Origin: Limnomonas spitsbergensis
Lineage: Eukaryota; Chlorophyta; Chlorophyceae; Chlamydomonadales
Direction: 5' to 3'
NCBI GenBank assembly: GCA_037349105.1
Contig: JAYJMM010000041.1
Span: forward strand, 4,396,001-4,460,000
DNA length: 64,000 nt
This document shows positions 46,500 to 58,400 of this stretch, in pieces. The notes beneath the pieces are model-generated. The model saw nothing but the letters and a program-made list of their open reading frames with translations. It searched no databases and was not told the DNA's origin. Positions within the stretch are counted from its first letter, which is position 1, and each line of letters begins with the position of its first letter. The position numbers were made by a program, and so were the translations under genes.

Positions 46500-49400
46500 T
46501 CAGGTATCGGTGCACCCTTCAAGTGCCGATTCCTCCTCCTCCTTCGCTGCTTCTTTGGCCACCTTGGCCCGTCTGGCAACTGCCCTCGGGGTGACATTGG
46601 CCTCTCCCCGGCCAGTGGTGTACGAGATGTCGTACAACCCGTTCGCCATTGGCCTTGCGATGCCCCGCTCCATTTGCCGCGTAGCTGGGTTGGTGGCCAT
46701 AACCTCCACCTCAGGCCTATCCATGATGTCGGCATCCGGGGCCGCCTTGGCTGCTGCCCTGGCAGCTGGGCTTGGCCGCCCCTGGACGGCTGCGCTGCGC
46801 TCTGGCTCTGCAGCGGGCCCTGCTATCTCAGCTGGCCCAGCGACCTTGTCGTCCGGCTGGCACCGTGGGCACAACCAATCGCCCTCAGGCACCTCATCAA
46901 GAGCTGGTACCAAGCAATCCATGTGCCAACCTGTGTTGCAGACATCGCACAATAGCATCACATCTCCGCGGTCTGGCAGTTGGCACACCTCACAAGACAA
47001 GCTGTTATTGGGCCTTGCCCCACTGAAATCGACCACCCCTCGGAGGTTGGGCAAGTGGCACGGGGAGCAGTTGACAGCGTTCTCTGTCACTGTCAAACCG
47101 TCTGCTCCCTCCAACACCAGTGTGCCTGTTTCTCCCAGCTTTTTAACTCTCAGGATCTCTGGCCTAGCCTTAGGATCCAGGCTACGGCGCTCCGATGAAT
47201 ATCTGACATATACGTAATCGCCTTCTGCGAAACGTCTGATCTGGGGGACATATCCTCCCCCCCTGATCCTTGCATAGCGCAGCTTATCGCGGTGCTGTGC
47301 GATCTTTAGGTGCTCACCCGCAACTGGCAGCGCCTCTTTGATCCTAGCCACTCTGGCCAGGAGTAGGTCCGCTGCCTCCTCTGCTGTTGCCACCTTGGCG
47401 GTGCTCCATAGGTCCGCCCCCACTCTGGAGGGGAACGTGGGTCGTTGCCCAAACAGGACCTCGTATGGCGCCATGCGCGTGGCCTGCTGCGGCGAGCAGC
47501 GGAAGCCCAGCGCCACCCATGGTACCATCTTGTCCCAGGACTCGTCGCTGCTGCCCTCCTGGCAGCACTTGCGCAGTCCTGTCTTGAGAGTCTGGACTGC
47601 CCTCTCTGACAGCCCGTCTGGTTCCTGCGCTGCATCTGCCCAATCTGCCGCAGCTGATTCTCCCAGGCACTGCCTGTACGTCGCTGCCACCTCCCCACTG
47701 CCAGAGCACGCGTTCCCTCCAAAGGGCTCAAAGAGGACCACCCCTTCCTTCTCCATGGCCCGCACAGCCTGTACCGGCAGGCACGCTGTGTCCACCCCAT
47801 GCGTGCCGCAGTAGCCTGGCAGGTCTTCCATGGAGTAAGCAATTGCTCCCTGGCGGTCCCTGAGGCTCTGCTCGAGGGACGCCTGCTGCTCCTCCGTGAA
47901 GTCAGGGTGCTTGCCCAGCAACCATCCTTCTTCAGTCTTGACATATTCCGAAGGTGGCTCAACCACACCTCCTGGCTGGAACATGTCGATCATCTCTGCC
48001 GCCTGCGGGTCGTCCACCGCTGCTGGTGCTTCCCCCTCGGTGCTGCTGTTGCGCTGCCAATCCTCCTGCTGGCTGTAGGCGCCCCCTGCCCCGCTGGCAT
48101 CCCCCAAAGAGATGACAGCCGGCGGGCGCAGCCAGCCTGACGTAAGCTTTGCTGCCGCCTCCTGGCTGGACACAAAAGCACCCTGGCTGGCTGTAAATCC
48201 CCCTCCACGGACGCCCTGCCCAGTGGCCCTTGCACCCGGGATGCAAGCTGACAGCAGTAGCCACACCAGCAACAGCTGGAATGCACCCGTAAGCATTCCC
48301 TTGAAAGCTGTACAGGTCAAGAGTCCCCTGCATGCTGGCGGCTGCCGCCCAGCAGGCGGCTGTTGCCCTGCTGGCTGCGCCAATAACGGTTCAGCATGTA
48401 GCCCTGGCCTCAACTGCTCTGTGGCCCATGTGATCTCCAGCTCCACCCGGTTGATCCTGCCTGGCTGGCAAGGGCAATCCCTGCCCGGCCTGCTGCCGCG
48501 ATCCCTGTCTGCAGCCTTCCCCTGCGCATTCCTTGCGCGGCGCATAGCCTTTTTTGACTTCTTCCCCTGAAGCTCGGCTGTTTCCGTCCAGGCTGCGTCG
48601 GCCCCTACTGGCCGCGCCTCTGACTGAAATCCCCTGCAGCGCTTGGCTTGCTGCCCCTGTTTGAATCTGTCTGCCCTGCCTGCTGGCAACTGCCCACTTC
48701 TGATGGCTTCCAAGGGCGCGTCCCCCTCTGGGCAGTCCTTGGTCTGGTGGCTAATCTGGGCGCAGATGAGGCACCTGCCTGCCCTCTCCCCTGGGTCTGG
48801 GCAGGCGTGATAGTCGTGCCCATGCCTGCTGCTTCGCAGGCCTGGCTCCCTGGTAGCTGACCCACGGCCCCCTGCTGGATGCGCCAAGTCACTGCATTTA
48901 TGGCATGCCCACACTCCTCTGCGGGTGCCGCCAATGCTCCTAGTGCCGGCACACGCCCCGCAGGCTGTACCGCCACACGTGCAGCACTTCCTGCCGGTCC
49001 CTTCCTCTAAGCTGATCATGCAGCCCATGCACCGCTGGGGCATGCCTGCGACAATTCTGCCCGGTGGCTCCCGGCTGACTGTTATGCCGCTGGTTAGGCT
49101 GCAAGCTCCACGGGCTGCGCCTCTGCCCTGGCTCTCTGGCCTGGGTGGGTGCCGCACTGGTGCCTGGCTGCTGGCGGGTCCTACCCGGCCCATGCCGCCT
49201 GCTGCTGCCTGTGCATCCCTGTCGCCCTGCTCATCGCCTGAGCTAGCGCTGTCTGTTTCTGCACCCTGTATGCACATAAGCCCGGGGGTATTGCTTGGTC
49301 GCCACAACACCCCCTGCCCTTCTCGGGTGCTAACCCATTCTGCAAGCTGGCGCTTCACTACCCTCAGGTTGAGGTAAATGTCATCGGCGTACACCAGAGC

Positions 49401-52400
49401 CGCCTGCTCTGGTCCCCTGCCGCTGACCCATTTGGCCGCGCCTCTGAGTTGGCGCAATCTGCGGGCCAGCCCAGTTTGCAACTGTCTGATGGCTGCTTGA
49501 AGCCCCACTTCTAGCAAACCTGCTCCCTCCAGGAGCCCAGTCATCATGCTCAAGTGTATTGCTATGGTTCCGGTATCGTCCTCTTCAGGCTCTACCGCTG
49601 TCCCTTCAGCTTTCCTCAGCTGGTATTGCAGGATATGCCTGGCAACCCGCAGTCGGCCCTCCAGCTGGCTGTCCGCCTGCGCTCTGGCATCGTCCAAGCC
49701 TTCCCCTGCTGAAGAGTCTCCGTCACTCCACTCCTCAAGGCAAGTCCGCCAATGAGCGTTGACTGCCGGTGAAACCTCGTCTATGAGTGCAATCATACTG
49801 ACGCCCAGTTCCCTCTCCAGGTCTTCCAACGCCCGGTTGTACTGCCGCATCCTGGGATCTGGACTCTGCCCTGGCAACGCTCTGATTTTGAACCACATGC
49901 TGGACCAGGCCACGGCTGCGCTGCTGTTGACCAGCTCCTGGCCCTTCTCATACAGGCCCATCTCTTCCCTCCTCTGCTGATCAAGCCGCTCTAGGCAAGT
50001 CCCCAAGGCAGACTTCCAGCGCTGAATGCTGTACAAGGCGGGGTCCCCCCAAGGGTCCCTTGCCACTGGCTGCACCGGCTCATTCATTTGTCTGTACCTT
50101 GACCTGTTGCTGTCGAGCCTGCCCTCTGCTGTTACCAAGGGAGCCGCCATGGGTAGGACTGCAGCGCGCCGCCGGTTCTTCCTCAATGCCGGCAGGCGCT
50201 CCCCTAGCTCAACCTCCCACTCGCGGTTGCGCCTTGTTTCCTCAATGGCGGCTCTCTCCCACCTTCCATTGCTCATCCACTGTTGCTGCAGCTGCTCCAT
50301 TGACTCCTCGAAGCTCTGCTCTGGACACTCTGGTCCTGGGTATGCTGAGGCTGACTCCCCCGGCATGTCTGCACTCCTGGCCACTGGCCAGCCGATGCTG
50401 ATCACGCCCACAGGCAGCTGGGGGCTGCTTGCCCCATACTCCTCATCTGACTCTGAGTCAGCCACCAGCGGTGGCAACCCCTCCAAGGGGTCTTCGCTCT
50501 CCCCACCTGGTAGGCTCGTGCCCCACTGGCCTGGATCCTCCCCCTCGCAGAACCCCTGGTTCCTGTTGGCAGGGTGTCCTGCTACCAATCTGCGTTCGCT
50601 GTTGTCCCTCGGAACACTGGTTCCGCCGCAGCTACCCGAGGGCGTCCGGGACTCTGCCCGGTCCCTGGTTTCCGCTGACGGTGCTGCCAGCTCCTGGTCA
50701 ATTGTTTCTAGCCACTCCCACTCTGATGCTGTTGCACCTAGTGTAGTGACGAAAGCCGCCTGAAACGGCACAAACGGCCCTGGCTGCTCTGAAGACTCTT
50801 GGGACCCCTCGCTACTGTCAGGGTTGGGATCCCATCTGCGGGCACCCCACCTGCCGATCCTCCACTGACCCAGCGCTGGCTGGTCCCTCAGCTCCATCAG
50901 CTCTTCCTCATAGGTTCCTGATCCCACTCCCCTGAACAAAGGGTGCAGCGTGCGCACCCCTGCTGGGTGCGCCTGCTTCCACAACTGCACCGTCACGGCG
51001 TTAGCCTGCCAGTGAGGCGTCACGCTGCTGGCCCTGTCCTCCTGCCAGGCCTTCCTCTCCTTGCGTACCCACTGCTGCACGCAGTCCTCCAACCGTTCTA
51101 GCGCGAACGGCGAGCGCGCCAGCTCAAACTCCCCCTCCCACATGGATCCGCTGTCGGACGCTGGTCTCGCCCCGTATGGCCATGTGGGGCATTCAAACTC
51201 CGCAGGCGCCCACTGCGCTCCCACGCTCCATACCTCCTGCATGGCTGCTGACATTTGTCCAGGCAGCATGGTCCTTTGCAGCACCATCATCATGATGGCC
51301 CACACTGCTGGATCTGCGCCCCTGGCGTACTCGTGCGCGTGGAACTCTGCCTCCTCTACATTGGCACATCTGACAATGGCCACGTTCCCCTCGCTCCTTG
51401 CGAAAAAGAACACCGGCATGTCGTTCCTGGAGGCGTGCATGTGGATCCACGCCTCTGATACCGGGATCTCTTCCTCCTGCACCTCCTCATAGTAGTATGA
51501 CACGGCCCGCTGCACTGGGATGGCTGCCCTGGCGTCCCCCGGCGCCAATCCCCATGGCACAGCCTGGCCTGCTACCACCCTGGGTATGAGGATGGCTGCC
51601 TCGATGATGTCCTCAATCCTCCTGGGCTTGCCCCCATGGCAGAGCCCCGCGTCGTCGTAGGTTCCCTCGGCCGCCTCACTGCTCCTTCCATACGTCCCTG
51701 CAGCCACTGCCTGCACGGGCACGTAGAAGGCGCACTCCCTCAGGCTGGGGTGTCCCAGCAAGCTGTGGGCACAATGCTGCGCCCAAGGCGCGCTCATGAA
51801 TCCCAGCTGCGCCCCTTGCCAAACGCCATCGGTGCGCACGCTGTCGGGCACCTCCCATCGCGCCATGTCCGCAGCGCTCACCGCTGTTGTTCCCTCCTGG
51901 CACACCAGGCGCACGGCTCTGTCTACGCATTGTAACCAGACGGGATGCCGCCACTCTCGCTGCATCAACTCAGCCATCACTGTGCTGGGCTTGATGTACC
52001 CCTTGAGAGCTACGATCAGCAGTACTGCCGTAACCGCATCCCATGGGAACACCAGCCTGGCAACTGCCTGCATGGCTGCCTGCCGATTGACGCACACTAC
52101 CTCACGGCTAGGCAGCAGCCTGTGGTTTTGGATCCTGCAGATCCCATCCTGGGCATCCTCTGGTACTGTGAGCATCGCTTCAGTAGCCGCTGACCCCGGC
52201 AGCTCGTCTCCCAAGCGATACCACTGCACGAAGCCCCTGCCCTCTGGCTGGCCCGGCGGCAGAGGCCTGGGCTGGACATGCTCCCTGTCGCTGGTTTGGT
52301 TGCGGTGGTCCTCACCGTCCTGGTCATAAGCTGTATCCTCGTCCCTTCCGGCGGACCGCCTGTCGCTAACACCCCTGCTGGGCGGGTTACTGGCCGCCTC

Positions 52401-55400
52401 CCCCCATCCTCCGGGGTTGTACCTGGAGGTGGTGCAGCAGTGGTTTCTAACGGGTTCCGCGCCACCCGAGCTCCTCGCTGCGGCTTCCTGCGCCTCTTGG
52501 TGGCGACCAGTCCTGCTGACTGACCCCTGAGCCCTGGCGGCTGCCTCGTTTGCCGCGCTTCCGATATGCAGCGGTACCTCCGGGGTGCCTGGGCATGGTA
52601 ACACAGACCCTTGGTCAGGCATGGGAGTGTCCTCCCGTGAATCTGACCCCCTATCGGAGCTGGCGGAGCCATCCTCACTGGGACTGGCCTCCCCCTCCTC
52701 ATCATTGTACTGGTGCATTTCAGCCTGTGCTCCCCTGTTGGCTGCATTCATAGCATAGTGATCTGACTGCTCCTTGATCAGAAATCTCTGCAACATGTTG
52801 GGCCAATCCTCACAAGGGGCCGGGCACCCCCTGCTCTGGAGGTCCCTCAGGACCCACCCTGCATGATGGATGGACCTGGCTGATCCTGCGGGCATAGTGC
52901 CGTAATGGTTCATAGCCAACGACTCTATCACCACCTTCCAGTGGTGCTTCTGAAGGGGCACCTGCCCTTCTAGCACCCACTGGGTATCCCCCGGTACCTC
53001 TGCCACCTGGTTGCTCTGAACCTGGGCAGTGCCGGCGGTCTGAACAACCCCCCCATGGATCGATACCAAACACGTGTGCCTTGCGAGGCCCTCCCACCTG
53101 GGTGCCTCTTGCATCACTGCGCCCTGTCGGCCCGGTGGCCCCGGCAGCCTGCTCTGGCTCGCAGCAGCCTTCTGCGCCTTCCACTCATCGAAGGAGGTAC
53201 GCTGCTCGGCCTCGTAGGCCCTCCTTAACCTGTCCTCTGGACCCTCCAGGCTGTAGCCTGGTCCATCAGCCTTCACACCCCTCTCTGGGCCAGCTGGGAC
53301 CCTAGGCCTGTCCATGCGGCCGCTGCTAGCTGCCATCACCGGCCTCCAGTCTGGGCACTCGCTGGCGTAGTGCCCTGGCTGATGGCACTTGAAACACACT
53401 CCCCCATCTCGGGGTCCCAGGTGGGCCGGCTTGGCTATCCGTCCCTGTCCCGCCGTGGCCCTGCCGGGCGGACTTCGGTCAACTGCTCTCCTCCTGTCTT
53501 GTTCTTGGTCTCCCTTCTTGAGTGATCTGGCCAGGCTCCCTGAGCCTCGCTCTAGGGAGCGGCCTCGGGGCATGCTGCCCCTCTGATCTGGTCCTGGGCT
53601 CTCCTGCCTCGCATGGATACGCCTGTCGCTGTCCCCCTCACTCGGGGACCTGCGCCACCTGCCCTTGGCCTGTACATCGGCCGGGCTGTTATCCCCTGGG
53701 TTGTGCCCCGTCAGCTGGCTCTTGACCTCTGGCGTGGGAGCCACCGCCTGGTGTTCCCTTACTTGCCCTCTCTGGGCGCTCCTGCTGCGTTCCCTGGGGG
53801 CCTTGTCCTCGGCCTCAGCTGCTGCCTCTGTCCCCCTCCGCTCCCTGCGGGCATCGGGACTAGCCATCTGAGCTCTGTTGGCGTCCCCTGGGTTGTTTAG
53901 CCCCGGGCTCCTCTGCTTTGCCTCCACTGGTACCACCGTGCTGGGTGGCTCGACTTCCCCTTCCGGGTCGCTATCCCACGGTGATGCTGGCACAAACGCC
54001 TCCTGGATGCTGGCTGCCAGCTCCGGGTCCACCTGCACCCTGTTTTGCGGCCTCCCCGCCTGCAGGTCCCCGATGGCCTGATACAGGCCTGGCAGTTGGT
54101 CTGCCCGCAGAACATACTCCTTCTGCACGTCTGTCATGACGCTGTCCACTGACTTGATGTCATCCCACCGTGCCATCTGCGAGCGCAGGTACTGCACAAA
54201 AGCCGCGCTCTGTTTGTACAGCTGTACTTCCATGTCTCTCAACGCCTTCTGCGCGAACCGCTGCTGGGCTTGCAGCCTATCCAACTCTTTGGATGCCCTG
54301 CTGCGCAGCGCCCCCTGGGGCTCTGCCTCCCTTTCGCTGTCTTCCTCCCCCTCATCATCCTGACTGCCGGACTGGCCCTGGCTGATATCTGCTTCGCCAC
54401 CCTGGGCTGCTGCGCCCTGCTCTGCAACTTCCACCTCCGGGGCGACAACCTTGTCAGCCTTCCGGGTACCTGGATCTGGCCTGCCCCTGCAGACCTCTTG
54501 CCGCATGGGTTTTGGCGCCTCTGCCCGCAGCCCTGACCTGCTGAGGTCCAGAACCCTGCTGTCACAGCACTCCGCTGTGTGCCACCCCTTGGCCCCGCAC
54601 AAGGTGCACGGGTTCTCCTTGCTGGGCGTATTGTTCCTCCTCAGGAACTCCTTCCTGGCTACCGGCATGGTTGCTGCCAGGTGCGCTCTGCGGATGTTCT
54701 CCGCCATCTCTGCCGCTGCCTCTGCCTGCGGCTCTGCACGGCTTTGAGGTTCCTCCGCCTGTCTGCGCTCACGCCTCTCCTGAGGCGGCGCTGTTGCGGG
54801 TCCCTTCGGCGCCTCTCTGTGCAGCCTCTGGGTGCCCCGCGCCTGCTGCGGCTTGCTGTCTTGCAGGGACGCCCCATGGGGCTCTCCATAGTTTGCTGAA
54901 GCCCTCATGGCTGCACCTGCACGGTGGGCCATGGCATGTTGTAAGAGGGGCTCATGCTCGTCCTCAACACTGGCCGCAGGCCATCCTTCCCTTTCGGCGA
55001 AACCGCACTGGATCCCTGCCCACGCCACGGCTGCTGCCTGATATCCCCCCACCGGGGATGCCAACTCCAGTGGCAGCGTAAGGTCCCTGGACCCGCGCGC
55101 CCCCTGGGCACCCTCTCTGGGGCGTAAGGTCAGCCTTCCTGCTGCCTCGATGACTCCATCATATTTGAGAAACTCAGGGTTCCCCACCAGATGTTCGTAT
55201 GCGTCAGGCGGCGTCTTCACCACACGGACCACTGTGGGCTCCATGATGGCGTTAGGCCCACCGTAACCATACACCACATAAATAAACAGGATACCATACA
55301 GGTCTGCCCCTGCATTGTCCGTGGTACGGATCTTCTCATCCGTACGCACCAGCTCAGCGCCCATGGCCACTAGCTGTTCAGCAATGTTCACTGTGATAAC

Positions 55401-58400
55401 ATGGCAGGAGCAAGCAGAGTCCATCAGTGCTTTCTGAGCCACTAGGACCTTGCCCTTCACCATGAGACCCACACACTGCTCCAGGTTGCTCCTGTCGTTT
55501 CGGAAGTACTGCAGCTTTGGCGCTGCTGGCACCACCCTGTTCTCTTGCTTGCCCCTACTGGCCTCACCACGCTGGTCGGTTCCCATGGGTAAGGTTGCGC
55601 AAGAGAGTGACGACAACCTCTCGTTCAGCTTGAACACCTGCAGGCGGATATCAATCATATCGTCAGCCAATCTGCTCAACACCAGCCTCTTTTCTCCCTT
55701 CCTGGAGGCAGGTTCCCTGAGGCTCTGCTCAGGTTCCTCCTCCCTGAAAGGTTCTGGCAAGAATGACTTAGGGCGGGCATTGTGGACTGCCTGTTTAAAC
55801 TCCACAGGCTTGGGCATCAGCCCAACCTGCGTCATTAGAGCCACCGACTCGCTGAGCATCTCAGCCATCGTCTGGTGCCATCCCTCAGGCTCAGCCTGCC
55901 CTGTTGGGCTGGTCAGGTGCGACACATGTGCCGCCTGTTGCGCCTGACCACCCTGGCCTGGCCCTGGCCTTGGATACGGCCTGTTGCCCTGGTTCCGATC
56001 ATACGGCCTGCCAGCCGCCTGTCCTTGCGGCGGCCTGGGCGGTAGAGGGTACTGCTGCGGCGGCGGTCTGGCCTGCCCAGTTGTTATGTCTGTAGCTAGC
56101 GGCGCTGGCCTGCGTTCATCCCTGCGCTCATCTCTGCGTTCATCCCTGGCCCTGGGTACTCTGCAGTCCCTGGCCAGGTGCGCTGTGCTACCACACTGGT
56201 AACACGCCTTGGGTACCCCCATAGCGCTCCCTGCGCTGTTGTTCTGCGCTGCGGGTTGGTCTGCCCAGGAAACTCCTCTGGGTTTACCCTCACTCCGCTG
56301 TGGCTGTGCTGCAACTGGGCCTGCGGGGATTACTGCCCCGTCTAGGCGAGCCCGCATCTCCCACTGTCCAGTCCGCTCTCTCCTTCCTTTGTTGTACTGC
56401 GCCTCGCCCTGGCCAAGTCCACTGCTGGCCACCTGCCTCAGGCTTGCTCCTCCTAGGTCCCCCATTTCTAGGGCGAACTTCTCCCACAGCACCACCTGCT
56501 GAGTCAGCACTGTGATCTGGTCTTCATCCGTCATACTCAGGTACCCTGGCACTGTGACGACGAACTCGTTGAGCTTTGCTTTTGTAGCTGCTGGCAGCCC
56601 GTCATGAAACATGTGCGAGACTGAGTGTCGCCTGCCAAAGTGGTCCACTGCATCCCTCGAGATCTGCAGCAACTGCGCTGTTGACAGTACTCTGTGAGCA
56701 AACGCCTCCACAGTCTCCTCTGACTTAACTTCCGGATCAAGAGTGGTCTTCACTCCCAACCTGAGGTTGGAGATAGCTGTCCTCTCCTCTGAGGTTGGCT
56801 TCCCCACCTCCGCCTGCACCACCCTGATCCACAGGGTGAGCAGCGACGTCTCTTGGCACTGCTCCCCCACTGGGGCAGTCCACAGATCCCTGATCTTGTC
56901 CACCTCTCTAGCAGCCCTTTCTCCTGCGTGGGGCGCTGCCCTGATGGCCAACATCAGCGGCCCTACACACGCAGGCTTGCTGTCCCACAGCTTGACCAGT
57001 GATTTCACCAGCATAGCCATAGCTGATGGCGATTGGCACGATCCTGTAATCTTCCCTGCTACCACCGCCAGCGCTGGCGGTTCATCTGACAGCGCCAGTC
57101 TGTTGTGTGAACCCCAGTTGCCACAAGCTTGGCAATACGTCCTGGCTGCAACCGCGCCTGGGTGCGACATGTCCAGCACCGGCAAATTGCCTTGGATAGT
57201 GGGAATCTTGGCAAATTTGGCGACGCATACCAACTGCGAGATCATCTGCTGCTGCAGCTGCAGGTTGTTCCTTGCCTGCTCCCACTCGAGCCTTCTCATT
57301 TCCTGTTCACCTAACTCCCGCCTGGCCCCTGGCCCGCGCCTGTCTGCTCTAGCTGACCCTGAATCCTCTGATCCAGAGTGTGATCCAGATCCATCTCCGC
57401 CGCCCCCTGACGGGTTGCGATCCTGCTGGTATCCGCTGTGTCTGTTATCTGGCTCCTCCTGAGCATGGTTCTCTCCAGACGGTCGTCTGCCTGCCCTGCC
57501 TGCTGAGTCTCTGCTTCCTGCAGGTGGCGGCCACCCCGCCTCACTTCTACTTTGCTGCTCCACAGGTCTGGATCTCCAGGGCTGTGCTCCTTTGTCCGAT
57601 TCTGCCTGCCCCCTGGGCGGCCCCTGGTTTTGCCAACTTTGCTGCGCTGATCCGTTGTTTCCAGCCTGCCCCCTGGGCGGCTCCTGGCCCTGCCAGTTTT
57701 GCTGCGCTGATTCACTGTTTCCAGCCTGCCCCCTGGGCAGCTCCTGGCCCTGCCAGTTTTGCTGCGCTGATTCGCTGTTCCCAGCCTGCCCCCTGGGCGG
57801 CTCCTGGCCCTGCCAGTTTTGCTGCGCTGATTCGCTGTTTCCAGCCTGCCCCTTGGGCGGCTCCTGGCCCTGCCAGTTTCGCTGATCCGTGCCGTCTGCC
57901 TGCCCCCTGGGCGGCTCTCGGTTCTGCCGGTCATGTTGCTCTCTGCTGCCTGCCTGCTCCCTGGGCAGCTCCTGGCTGTATCCACCTGGCTGTTCTGTAC
58001 TGCCTGCCTGCCCCCTGGGCGGCGCCTGGTACTGCCTGCCTGGCTGTGTTCCACCAGTATAGTCTCTGGCGTAGGAGTCTGATCGCGTCTCCTCCCTGGC
58101 CTCCTGCCTTCTGGGTCCGCTGCTCCTGGTGCTGCCTGCAGGTTCAACTTCCTGCAGGGTCCTCCTTGCTGGTCCCACTTGTCTGTTCCTCAAGAACTCC
58201 TCGATGTGGTCCACTTGCACCTCTTGGCAAATATTCTCCTTGCCCTCCACTATGCGCAGCAGCGCATATGACTCCTGTTTGCTGGCTCTGCGCGTGCCTA
58301 CGCCTTGCTCTGTCATCCTGGCGAGCGATTGGCTAGTCAGCTCGGCCCTTTCACTGGCAGCTGGGCTGCTGGCCCTGGGCGCTTCCCCGCCTCTTGGCCG

